From the NCBI RefSeq assembly GCF_006715055.1, contig NZ_VFMN01000001.1:930001-994000 (forward strand): a stretch of 64,000 bases of DNA, read 5' to 3'. Shown here piece after piece: positions 1-6,538 of this stretch. The DNA comes from Lapillicoccus jejuensis (GTDB lineage Bacteria > Actinomycetota > Actinomycetes > Actinomycetales > Dermatophilaceae). How positions within the stretch are numbered: position 1 is the first letter of the stretch; each line of letters begins with the position of its first letter. Position numbers and translations under genes: made by a program. The notes under the pieces were generated by a model, which was not told the DNA's origin, made no database searches, and was given only the letters and a program-made list of their open reading frames with translations.

Positions 1-1123
1 CGACGGTGCCGAACAGGTCGCCGTACACCCCCAGCTGGGTCTGCGACGTCGCGCCGTTGCCGACCCGGACCGGGCGGCTGCCGCGGTAGCCGGGCACCGG
101 CGGCTCCGTCGTGTCCGGCGCCAGGCCGCCGTCGAGGTCGTACACGACGTGCACGTCGGGCCCGTGCGCCCGGATCGCCCGCAGGAGCCAGACGACGCTG
201 GCGTGCACCTCCTCCTGCATCCCGCAGACGCTCATCGCGTCGATGGTGAAGGCCGCGTCGCGGATCCACGCCAGCCGGTAGTCCCAGTTCTTCGGCCCGC
301 CCACCCGCTCGGGCAGCGAGGTCGTCGCGGCAGCGGCGATGGCGCCGGTCTCGGCGACGATGACCGTCTTGAGGGCCAGCGCGCTGCGCACGACCCGGTC
401 GCGGTCCGGCCCGTCCCACCGGACCTGGCGCGACCACTGGCGCCACCGGTCGGTCGTCAGGTCGATGCGACTGGCGATCGCGTCGAGGTCGGTCAGGTAG
501 AGCGGCTCGCCGTTGCTCGCGACGACCGCGGCGACACGCCGCTCACCCTCCACGACGGTGACGCGGCTGCGCACCAGCCGGTCCTCCGGCTGGTGCCCGA
601 CCGGCCACGACGTGCGCACGGCCAGGACGACCTCGCCCGCGTGCAGGAGCGTGGGACCGTCGCCGGTCGCCTCCCGGTCCGCCCAGGCGCTCCACTCCCG
701 CAGCCCGGTGCCCGGGGCGACGACGAGCTCGAGCTCGACCTCCCCCTGCTGCCCCTCGAGGCGCCAGGCCAGCTCGGTCCACGGCAGCCGCCCCGCGTTG
801 CCGACGTCGAGGGAGGTGAGGACGCTCACCCGACCCGACCCCGTCGCGAAGGTCGTCACCAGCTGGTTCGTGCCGTCGAGGTAGCGCATCTCGCTCGTGG
901 CGTCCGGGTCGGTCGGCCGCAGGGCGACGAACCCGCCCTGCCCCGGGTCCACCAGCGCGGCGAAGGCCGGGCGGCTGTCCAGGCGCGGCACGGGCCACCA
1001 GTCCACCCGTCCGTCCCGGGCCAGCAACGCCACCGTGCGCCCGTCCCCCAGGACGCCGTACGACGAGATGTCGGCCTCGCCGCCGTCGTCGCGCACCACG
1101 CGGACCGGCTCGAGCCCGGTCAC
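1..1123 (-). CDS. GH15 glycoside hydrolase (glucoamylase/trehalase-like), 3' end outside window
   Basis: Only the N-terminal 374 codons are present; the gene runs off the left edge. The N-terminal domain opens with ISSYGVLGDGRTVALLARDG and VDWWPVPRLDSRPAF, the usual start of bacterial GH15 proteins, and the catalytic barrel begins with GGPKNWDYRLAWIRDAAFTI, the W-RD signature of the family. Known relatives hydrolyse alpha-glucosidic bonds, and actinobacterial members are often trehalases; the substrate cannot be read here. The catalytic glutamates lie mainly in the missing part. The GTG start at 1123 overlaps the TGA of the MarR gene by four bases (GTGA), so the two are one operon with the regulator first. 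No signal peptide is seen, so it is probably cytoplasmic. Confidence 0.88.
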   Translation of the reverse strand, partial: MTGLEPVRVVRDDGGEADISSYGVLGDGRTVALLARDGRVDWWPVPRLDSRPAFAALVDPGQGGFVALRPTDPDATSEMRYLDGTNQLVTTFATGSGRVSVLTSLDVGNAGRLPWTELAWRLEGQQGEVELELVVAPGTGLREWSAWADREATGDGPTLLHAGEVVLAVRTSWPVGHQPEDRLVRSRVTVVEGERRVAAVVASNGEPLYLTDLDAIASRIDLTTDRWRQWSRQVRWDGPDRDRVVRSALALKTVIVAETGAIAAAATTSLPERVGGPKNWDYRLAWIRDAAFTIDAMSVCGMQEEVHASVVWLLRAIRAHGPDVHVVYDLDGGLAPDTTEPPVPGYRGSRPVRVGNGATSQTQLGVYGDLFGTV

Positions 1124-1617
1124 GGCAGCGACCGCCCGGTCGCGGGCCAGACCTGCTCGGCCGCGGCCGCGAAGTCGGCCATGGCGGCAGCCACCGCGTC
1201 GCGACGGTCGGGGTCGAGGCGCTCCAGCACCGCCCGCAGGTCCCGGCGACGGCGCTGGGTCACGGTGCGGACCACGCGGCGGCCGGCTGACGTCAGGGCG
1301 AGGCGGGTCTCGCGCCGGTTCTCCGGGCGGACGCTGCGCTCGACGAGGCCGGCGGCGACGAGCCGGTCGACCATCCGCAGGGCCGTGGAGGGGGCGACGT
1401 CGAGCTGGCCGGCCAGGCCGGTGAGGCTGTCCTCCGCCTCGGACAGCACGACGAGCATGCGGAACTGCGGCAGCGTCACGCTCTTGGCCCCGGCGATCGA
1501 GCGCGCCGACACGGCCACGAGGGCTCTGGACCCGTCGAGCACCGCGTCGACGATCGCCGCCAGCGGGTCGTCCGAGGTCGTCCCGCCCGGGTCGCCGATC
1601 GGTCGTCGCGTCACCAC
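1120..1617 (-). CDS. MarR-family transcriptional regulator
   Basis: A 165-aa winged-helix protein. The MarR core is clear: LPQFRMLVVLSEAEDSLTGL, then the recognition region LDVAPSTALRMVDRLVAAGL and the wing (RSVRPENRRETRLALTSAGR). MarR proteins are dimers that bind palindromes and are released by small ligands. A longer frame starts at ATG 1647, but that codon lies inside a 27-bp palindrome. A TATGGT hexamer at 1629-1624 ends six bases before GTG 1617, so a leaderless transcript starting there is preferred. It is co-transcribed with the GH15 gene and diverges from the ClC gene; the palindrome between them is the likely operator for both. Ligand unknown. Confidence 0.85.
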   Translation of the reverse strand: MVTRRPIGDPGGTTSDDPLAAIVDAVLDGSRALVAVSARSIAGAKSVTLPQFRMLVVLSEAEDSLTGLAGQLDVAPSTALRMVDRLVAAGLVERSVRPENRRETRLALTSAGRRVVRTVTQRRRRDLRAVLERLDPDRRDAVAAAMADFAAAAEQVWPATGRSLP

Positions 1618-1642
1618 CCTCCGACCATAACCCACATTGACG

Positions 1643-1669
1643 TGCATACAGCAACTATTGCAGTATGCA
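1643..1669. promoter_or_regulatory. 27-bp palindrome, probable MarR operator
   Basis: The site reads TGCATAC-a-GCAA-cta-TTGC-a-GTATGCA: two arms of seven bases and two of four bases match perfectly, with mismatches only at the two spacer positions and the centre. It lies between the divergent MarR and ClC genes, covers the expected -35 region of the MarR promoter, and lies just downstream of TTGACG (1637-1642) on the ClC side. Position and symmetry fit a dimeric MarR repressor controlling both directions. Binding itself is inferred. Confidence 0.75.
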
Positions 1670-3406
1670 ATGGTGACGGCACTGACGATGCGTGTGGACT
1701 GGGCGCGGGCCCGTGGGCTGCGATCCCGGCGGCTGGGGCTGCTCCTGCTCGCCCTCGGCGTGGGGGTGGGGGCCGGCCTGGGCGCCGTGGCGTTCCGCTA
1801 CATGATCGAGGGGCTGACCCACCTCTTCACCGGGTTCTCCGACTACGCGGGCCACCCCGGAGCCGCCAACCCGCAGCTGCCCGCCCTCGGGCGGTTCTTC
1901 GTCGTCCTCACCCCGGTCGTCGCCGGTCTGGTCTACGGGCCGCTCGTGCAGCGCTTCGCCCGCGAGGCCCGCGGCCACGGCGTCCCCGAGGTCATGGTCG
2001 CCGTCGCCCGCCACGGCGGCCGGATCCGGCCGCAGGTCGCGCTGGTCAAGGCCGTCGCCTCGGCCCTGTGCATCGGCGGCGGCGGCTCGGTCGGCCGCGA
2101 GGGCCCCATCGTCCAGATCGGCTCGGCCCTCGGCTCGACCCTCGGTCAGTCCTTCAAGCTCGACGAGCGCCGGGTGACCCTGCTCGTCGCGTGCGGCGCG
2201 GCCGGCGGAATCTCGGCGACCTTCAACGCGCCCCTCGCCGGCGTCTTCTTCGCGATGGAGCTCATCCTGCGCCAGTGGGCCGCGGAGTCCTTCGGGATGG
2301 TCGTGCTCTCGTCGGTGACGGCCAGCGTCATCGGCCGCGGCGTCCTGGGTGACTCGCCCTTCCTCGTCCTGCCCGCCTTCCACGTCGACCACCTCGCGCA
2401 GTACCCGCTCTTCGCTCTCCTCGGCGTCCTCGCCGGGCTCGTCGGGGTCGGCTTCTCGCGCGTCCTCTACGCCGTCGAGGACGCCTGCGACTGGGCCTGG
2501 CGCGGCCCGGAGTGGCTTCGTCCCGCCACCGGCGGCCTGCTGCTCGGCCTCGTCCTGCTCGTCCTCCCGCAGATGTACGGCGTCGGCTATCCCGTCCTCG
2601 GCCGCGCGGTCGACGGCGGCTACGGCATCGCGTTCCTGCTCGTGCTGCTCGTCGGCAAGCTCGTCGCCTGCAGCCTGACCATCGGCATCGGTGGCTCGGG
2701 CGGGGTCTTCGCCCCGAGCCTCTTCGTGGGGGCCATGGCGGGGGCGGCGTTCGGTGAGGTCGTCCACTCGGTCGCCCCGACCTCGGGGGGCTCGGTCGGC
2801 GCCTACGCCCTCATCGGGATGGGCGCCGTGTTCGCCGGGGCCGCCCGCGCGCCGATCACCGCCGTGGTCATCCTCTTCGAGCTGACGGGCGAGTACTCGA
2901 TCATCCTGCCGCTGATGCTGGCCATCGTCCTCGCCACCGGCATCAGCCAGGTCGTGTCCCGGGACACGGTCTACACCCGCAAGCTGCTGCGTCGCGGCAT
3001 CGACATCGACGAGCCCGCCGACGCCGCCGTACGACGCCGCCCCGCCGCCCCCTTCGTCACGCCGGCCCCCGCACCGCTGCGGGTCGACGACACGCTCGAG
3101 GCCGCGGCGGCGCGGTTCGCCGCCGGCACCGACGCCGAGCTGCCGGTCGTCGAGGCGGACGGTCGGCTGCACGGCACGGTGACCGCGACCGACGTCGTGC
3201 GGGCCCTGTCGGCCGGCGACGACACGCGCGTCGGTGCGCTCGCCTCGCCGGCCGACCCGGTCCCCGACACGGCGACCGTGGGCGACGTGCTCACGGCGCT
3301 CGGCCACGCCCGCTCCGTCGTCCCGGTCGCCGACGCCTCCGGCGCGGTCGTCGGGTGGGTCCGCGAGCGCGACCTGCTGGGCACCACCGGGCTGGGCCGC
3401 GGCTGA
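1670..3406 (+). CDS. ClC-family chloride transporter with C-terminal CBS pair
   Basis: A 578-aa membrane protein with about ten hydrophobic helices followed by two CBS domains (about residues 460-575). ClC filter motifs are present: GHGVPE (the GSGIP position), GREGPIVQIG with the gating glutamate, and GGSGGVFAPSLFVGAM (GxFxP). It should move chloride or a related anion across the cytoplasmic membrane, with the CBS pair as a possible nucleotide sensor. In FNAPLAGVFFAMEL the place of the E. coli inner proton glutamate (E203) is leucine, so H+ coupling may differ. ATG 1670 is chosen; ATG 1688 is a good alternative and no clear ribosome site precedes either. The MarR palindrome sits directly upstream. 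Confidence 0.9.
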   Translation: MVTALTMRVDWARARGLRSRRLGLLLLALGVGVGAGLGAVAFRYMIEGLTHLFTGFSDYAGHPGAANPQLPALGRFFVVLTPVVAGLVYGPLVQRFAREARGHGVPEVMVAVARHGGRIRPQVALVKAVASALCIGGGGSVGREGPIVQIGSALGSTLGQSFKLDERRVTLLVACGAAGGISATFNAPLAGVFFAMELILRQWAAESFGMVVLSSVTASVIGRGVLGDSPFLVLPAFHVDHLAQYPLFALLGVLAGLVGVGFSRVLYAVEDACDWAWRGPEWLRPATGGLLLGLVLLVLPQMYGVGYPVLGRAVDGGYGIAFLLVLLVGKLVACSLTIGIGGSGGVFAPSLFVGAMAGAAFGEVVHSVAPTSGGSVGAYALIGMGAVFAGAARAPITAVVILFELTGEYSIILPLMLAIVLATGISQVVSRDTVYTRKLLRRGIDIDEPADAAVRRRPAAPFVTPAPAPLRVDDTLEAAAARFAAGTDAELPVVEADGRLHGTVTATDVVRALSAGDDTRVGALASPADPVPDTATVGDVLTALGHARSVVPVADASGAVVGWVRERDLLGTTGLGRG

Positions 3407-3444
3407 CGGTCGCGAGCGCCCGGGCGGTCACGCAGGCTGGGGCC

Positions 3445-3861
3445 ATGCCGATCACGCCCACCGGGTACGCCCACGTCCGCCTCACCGTCACCGACATCGA
3501 GCGGTCGCGCGCCTTCTACGACGCCGTCTTCGGGCTGCCCGTCGCCTTCGAGCTGCCCGCCGACGCGGACGAGGCGACCCGTGACCAGCTGTCGTTCCTC
3601 TTCGGCGGGGTGATCTACCGGCTGGGCGAGAGCTCGCTGCTCGGGCTGCGCCCGGTGGCGCGCGACCGGTTCGACGAGGACCGCACCGGCCTCGACCACG
3701 TCGCCTTCACCGTCGGCGCGGTCGCCGACCTCGAGCGGGCCGTCGAGGTCCTCGACGGCTTGGGCGTGGCCCACGAGCCGGTCAAGGACATCGGCGCCGG
3801 CCACATCCTCGAGTTCCGCGACCCCGACGGCGTCGCCCTCGAGCTCTTCGCCGCCGCCTGA
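3445..3861 (+). CDS. VOC (glyoxalase/dioxygenase-fold) family protein
   Basis: A 138-aa protein of the vicinal-oxygen-chelate fold. It opens with YAHVRLTVTDIERSRAFYDA, the standard first beta-alpha module, and the second module has LDHVAFTVGAVADLERAVE and ends FRDPDGVALELFA. The histidines in AHVRL and DHVAF and the glutamate in ALELF occupy the usual metal-ligand places. Members isomerise, cleave or sequester small molecules, and the substrate cannot be told from sequence. ATG 3445 was chosen because the fold starts there; CAGGCT ends six bases upstream as a weak leaderless -10. It follows the ClC gene by 38 bases. Confidence 0.8.
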   Translation: MPITPTGYAHVRLTVTDIERSRAFYDAVFGLPVAFELPADADEATRDQLSFLFGGVIYRLGESSLLGLRPVARDRFDEDRTGLDHVAFTVGAVADLERAVEVLDGLGVAHEPVKDIGAGHILEFRDPDGVALELFAAA

Positions 3862-3871
3862 GCCGGCGGGC

Positions 3872-4348
3872 TCAGGGGGTCGCGGGCGGCTCGTGGTCGC
3901 CCTTGACGACGAAGAACGACCCGCGGATGGTTCCGGCCAGCGTCGACCTCTGACGTGCGAACGTGAACTTCCCGTCGAGCTCCTCGGGGACCTCCATGCC
4001 GTCGGACAGCTTGAAGCCGACGGCCCGCTTGCCACCCTCGGCGAGGGTCCACAGCACGTTGACGACCAGTCCGGACTCGTAGAACACGTGCGTCCACCGG
4101 ATCCCGTCGACCTCGCAGCTCGACGCCTCGAGCGGCCGTGAGCCGATGACGACGTCACGCTCGGCCAGCACGCGGGCCACGTACTCGACGAGCTGCGGCA
4201 CCTCGTCGGCCGGGTGGGTGGTGAGGGCGTGCCCGTACTTCGTCGAGAAGTACCGGGCCTCGTTGGCCCGCAGGCCGGCGAGGGCCGGCCCCACGGGCGA
4301 GCTCTCGAGCCCGCTCGTGCTCACGGTGCGGAAGTCGACGACGGTCAC
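3872..4348 (-). CDS. conserved hypothetical protein, 158 aa
   Basis: I do not recognise the family. The protein is a mixed alpha/beta sequence with no membrane segment or signal peptide. It contains the patches ARYFSTKYGHALTTHPADEV, IRWTHVFYESGLVVNVLWTL and GFKLSDGMEVPEELDGKFTF, which look like a compact soluble domain rich in strands. GTG 4348 is chosen because GGAGAGG lies five bases upstream; an in-frame ATG at 4384 has no such site. It converges with the VOC gene, ten bases apart. Codon use matches the neighbours, so it is very likely a real gene of unknown function. Confidence 0.6.
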   Translation of the reverse strand: MTVVDFRTVSTSGLESSPVGPALAGLRANEARYFSTKYGHALTTHPADEVPQLVEYVARVLAERDVVIGSRPLEASSCEVDGIRWTHVFYESGLVVNVLWTLAEGGKRAVGFKLSDGMEVPEELDGKFTFARQRSTLAGTIRGSFFVVKGDHEPPATP

Positions 4349-4555
4349 CGGGGCCTCTCCATGACGCGGACGGGTCGGGGACACCGTACGTCGTCGCCGA
4401 CCTGCCCGCCCGTCCTCGGGCGATGTGACTCAGCCACGCCCTACGCCGTCCGCCCGTCAGTAATTCCGTCGATTGAACCTCTTGTACTGCGAACGAAAGC
4501 GCTCTTACACTCGTGGGGCCTGAAGCGGCGCCTGTGGGGGCGCGCGTGACGGGTG

Positions 4556-4575
4556 GGAGCCGTCCCGACGGCTCC
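4556..4575 (+). terminator. perfect 9-bp hairpin, no U-tract
   Basis: GGAGCCGTC and GACGGCTCC are exact complements around a CC turn. The hairpin lies 45 bases past the promoter-like hexamers at 4482-4511, so it could end a very short transcript or belong to the PAP2 leader. There is no T-run, as is usual in actinobacteria. Confidence 0.35.
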
Positions 4576-4654
4576 GGTGCACGACGGTCCGCCCTGCGGG
4601 CCGCTGGTTCGGACGGGGCCCGCCCGTGTGGGGGCGGGTCACCGCCCGGACCCC

Positions 4655-4698
4655 CGCACCTGATCCGCACCTGATCCGCAGCGGATCCGCATCGGGTC
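4655..4698. repeat. 11-bp tandem repeat, four units
   Basis: Four consecutive 11-base units: CGCACCTGATC twice, then CGCAGCGGATC and CGCATCGGGTC. The 11-base period places each unit on nearly the same face of the helix, as expected for stacked protein sites. The array lies about 155 bases upstream of the PAP2 start. Function unknown. Confidence 0.7.
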
Positions 4699-4852
4699 TC
4701 GTCGCGCAGCGACCCCGCCACCTCGTCGTCCCAGGCCTCGAGCAGCTCGCGTACGGCGGACGGCCAGGCCCCGGCGCTTGACTGGGGGGCGACGGACCGC
4801 GGCGTACCGGCCGCCCGGGCCGGCCGCCCCGACGAAGGAGCGGACCCACCGG

Positions 4853-5575
4853 ATGACCGACACGAGCGACGACCTCGAGCTCCTCGACCGCCGCCTGGGT
4901 CAGGGGATCCTCGCCCCCGGCCGGGACCCCCGCGTCGCCCTGGTCCGGGCTGCCATCGTCGTCGGGGCCCTGGCCGTCCTGGGGTTCCTCCTGCGGTGGC
5001 AGCCCCTCGACGGCGGGCTCTCGCGCCGGCTGAACGGCGCGCGCACGGGCGTCGTCGGGTCGCTGTCCACGACGGTGTACCACCTCTTCTCGCCCGCTCC
5101 GGCGATCGCCCTCACCGTCCTCGCCACCGCCCTCGTGTGGTGGTGGTCGCACCGGCTCCGGGTCGCCGCGGCGTTCGCGGGCACCGTCGCCGTCACGTGG
5201 ATCCCCTCCGATGTGCTCAAGCTCGTCGTCGACCGACCGCGGCCCGACGTGCACCTGCTGCCGCACCCCTTCCTGCCCTCGCCCGCGGACCCGTCCTTCC
5301 CCAGCGGGCACACGGTCTTCGTCACCGCGTTCGTCCTGGCGGTCCTCCTCGTCGTGCGCGGCACTGCCCTGCACCACCCGATCGCCATCGCGGGAAGCAT
5401 CATCGTGGTCATCGTCGCGCTGTCCCTGTCGGTCGACGCGGTCCATTACCCCACCGACGTGCTCGCCTCCGTGGCGTGGTCGGTCGGCGTCGCCCCCGCC
5501 GCGCGGTGGGTGTGGGTGGACGTCGTCCTCGGCCGGTTCGCCGGACGCCGTACGGGGTCCCGCCGGCGAGGCTGA
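4853..5575 (+). CDS. PAP2-family membrane phosphatase
   Basis: A 240-aa protein with about six membrane helices. It carries KLVVDRPRP (motif 1), FPSGHTVF (motif 2) and LSLSVDAVHYPTDVLAS (motif 3), the active-site triad of the PAP2/lipid phosphatase superfamily. It probably dephosphorylates a lipid phosphate or polyprenyl pyrophosphate at the membrane. In motif 3 the usual SRxxxxxH arginine is replaced by leucine, while the catalytic histidine and aspartate remain; this may lower activity or change substrate. ATG 4853 is chosen with GAAGGAG twelve bases upstream. The gap before it holds repeats and a possible promoter. Confidence 0.85.
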   Translation: MTDTSDDLELLDRRLGQGILAPGRDPRVALVRAAIVVGALAVLGFLLRWQPLDGGLSRRLNGARTGVVGSLSTTVYHLFSPAPAIALTVLATALVWWWSHRLRVAAAFAGTVAVTWIPSDVLKLVVDRPRPDVHLLPHPFLPSPADPSFPSGHTVFVTAFVLAVLLVVRGTALHHPIAIAGSIIVVIVALSLSVDAVHYPTDVLASVAWSVGVAPAARWVWVDVVLGRFAGRRTGSRRRG

Positions 5576-5593
5576 GGTCCGTAGCCTGGCCCC

Positions 5594-6031
5594 ATGGGCA
5601 TCGACCGGTCACACCGCTGGTGGACAGGGACCGAGGCGGCCGACCTCGGCGAGTACCTCACGGCGTACACCGCGGCCGGCTACCCGGCGACCCGGGTCGT
5701 CCACGCCCGGTGCGCCCGGTGCACCGGCGCGACCTTCCGCCTGCGGGTCGACGACGAGGAGGGCTGCGCCGAACGCACCTGCACGGCGTGCGGCGACGTC
5801 CGGCTCATGCTCGACTCCGGCGACGTGATCGAGGAGGCCGACCTCGGCGAGGCCGAGTGCCCCTGCGGCGGGGCCGTGTTCGAGGTCGCGGTGGGGTTCG
5901 CGTTCACCGCGGAGCAGGACGTGCGGTGGGTGTACGTCGCCCTGCGCTGCACGGCGGACGGGGTCCTCGGCGTCTACGCCGACTGGAAGATCGACGACAG
6001 CCCGGGCGACCACCTGCTCACCGAGGTGTGA
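5594..6031 (+). CDS. Cys-rich conserved hypothetical protein (zinc-ribbon-like)
   Basis: A 145-aa soluble protein of unknown function. It has two CxxC pairs, CARC near residue 40 and CTAC near residue 60, plus CPCGG near residue 95 and another cysteine in LRCTADG. The first two pairs look like a small zinc knuckle. The C-terminal half (VRWVYVALRCTADGVLGVYA) resembles a beta-sandwich. ATG 5594 is preceded by TAGCCT ending six bases upstream, so the mRNA is probably leaderless. A strong hairpin terminator follows at 6072-6102. Codon use is normal. Confidence 0.65.
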   Translation: MGIDRSHRWWTGTEAADLGEYLTAYTAAGYPATRVVHARCARCTGATFRLRVDDEEGCAERTCTACGDVRLMLDSGDVIEEADLGEAECPCGGAVFEVAVGFAFTAEQDVRWVYVALRCTADGVLGVYADWKIDDSPGDHLLTEV

Positions 6032-6071
6032 CCGGCCGACCGGCCGGATCCGTCCGGGCTCGGACGTGGAG

Positions 6072-6102
6072 CGAGGGGGCCCACCCCACGTGGGCCCCCT
6101 CG
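6072..6102. terminator. 13-bp stem terminator-like hairpin
   Basis: CGAGGGGGCCCAC and GTGGGCCCCCTCG pair perfectly around a five-base loop. It lies 41 bases after the stop of the gene ending at 6031 and would also end any minus-strand transcript coming from the hairpin-rich region to its right. Confidence 0.7.
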
Positions 6103-6104
6103 GG

Positions 6105-6266
6105 GGACATCCCACACAGCGGTGGCCGCGGATGACGCTGGTCGCCCCCACGGCGGCCGGTCTTCGGGTCCAAGAGACCTGCGAGCAGGTCTCGCCAAGA
6201 CACCTCGCGGTGCTTGGACGTTGTGTCCAGGTCGGGCACTCCTCCGTGCCCGATACGAGAATAATA
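6105..6266 (-). ncRNA. candidate structured RNA with three-way junction (unclassified)
   Basis: Read on the minus strand, TATTAT (6266-6261) is a good -10, although no -35 is clear. It is followed by a 7-bp hairpin with loop GGAGGA (6252-6233). A 7-bp helix then joins GTCCAAG (6219-6213) to CTTGGAC (6174-6168), enclosing hairpin CACC-GCGA-GGTG (6212-6201), whose loop is a GNRA tetraloop, and a second hairpin GAGACCTG/CAGGTCTC (6193-6174). GTCCAAG can pair instead with TCTTGG at 6200-6195, so two structures compete. The 13-bp terminator at 6102-6072 would end it. I do not recognise an Rfam family; the RNA call is inference from structure. Confidence 0.4.
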
Positions 6267-6350
6267 CACCCAAAGTCCGGTTCCGCACCAGCCCCAGGGA
6301 GCAGGTCGACACGGCGGAGCCGGGTCCGACGGCGCGCTCCCCGGGCACGA

Positions 6351-6384
6351 GGACGGGCCCAGGTCGCGTGACCTGGGCCCGTCC
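6351..6384. terminator. 15-bp stem terminator of tRNA-Thr
   Basis: GGACGGGCCCAGGTC and GACCTGGGCCCGTCC pair perfectly around a GCGT loop. It lies three bases beyond the encoded CCA of the minus-strand tRNA gene, so it is the likely tRNA terminator. Confidence 0.8.
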
Positions 6385-6386
6385 GG

Positions 6387-6463
6387 TGGAGCCGCCTGTC
6401 GGAATCGAACCGACGACCTATTCATTACGAGTGAATCGCTCTGGCCGACTGAGCTAAGGCGGC
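6387..6463 (-). tRNA. tRNA-Thr(CGT)
   Basis: Read on the minus strand, the gene starts GCCGCCTTAGCTCAG and folds into a normal cloverleaf: acceptor GCCGCCT/AGGCGGC, anticodon stem ATTCA/TGAAT with loop CTCGTAA, and T-loop GGTTCGATTCC. The anticodon CGT reads the threonine codon ACG. The discriminator base is T, and CCA is encoded (6389-6387). A TATACT -10 box lies at 6491-6486 and a 15-bp stem terminator follows directly. No integrase or att duplication is seen at its 3' end. Confidence 0.95.
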
Positions 6464-6485
6464 GTGCGCCGAGGCGCGGGGCACG

Positions 6486-6491
6486 AGTATA
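6486..6491 (-). promoter_or_regulatory. -10 box of tRNA-Thr
   Basis: TATACT on the minus strand lies 22 bases upstream of the tRNA 5' end, giving a predicted start near 6479. The -35 region is poor (TTAGGC, 18 bases upstream). Confidence 0.55.
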
Positions 6492-6538
6492 CGGACAACC
6501 CCGCCGGCCGCCTAAACGGCCCGGCCGGCCCGACGGGG

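Larger units (their letters stand above)
4349..4852. other. 503-base gap: promoter-like patch, hairpin and 11-bp repeats
   Basis: No convincing gene is present. The gap holds an AT-richer patch around 4460-4515 with TTGTAC (4482-4487), an 18-base spacer and TACACT (4506-4511) on the plus strand. This is followed by a perfect 9-bp hairpin (4556-4575) and a four-unit 11-bp tandem repeat (4655-4698). A TTGACT at 4778-4783 may be the -35 of the PAP2 gene. On the minus strand around 4690-4780 a short coding-like stretch (AVRELLEAWDDEVAGSLRDE) may be a gene remnant. Confidence 0.4.

Noticed and set aside
4639-4863. Minus-strand 74-codon frame before the PAP2 gene
   Set aside because: Arg/Gly-rich without ribosome site or homology-like pattern; crosses the 11-bp repeat array.
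6105-6250. Minus-strand peptide starting GTG in the GGAGGA hairpin (VPDLDTTSKHREVSW...)
   Set aside because: The ribosome-site-like GGAGGA touches the GTG with no spacing and the peptide crosses a terminator hairpin; the RNA structure explains the region better.
6387-6463. tRNA-Thr as an integration site for a genomic island
   Set aside because: No integrase and no duplicated tRNA 3' end found within the window; flanking genes look chromosomal.
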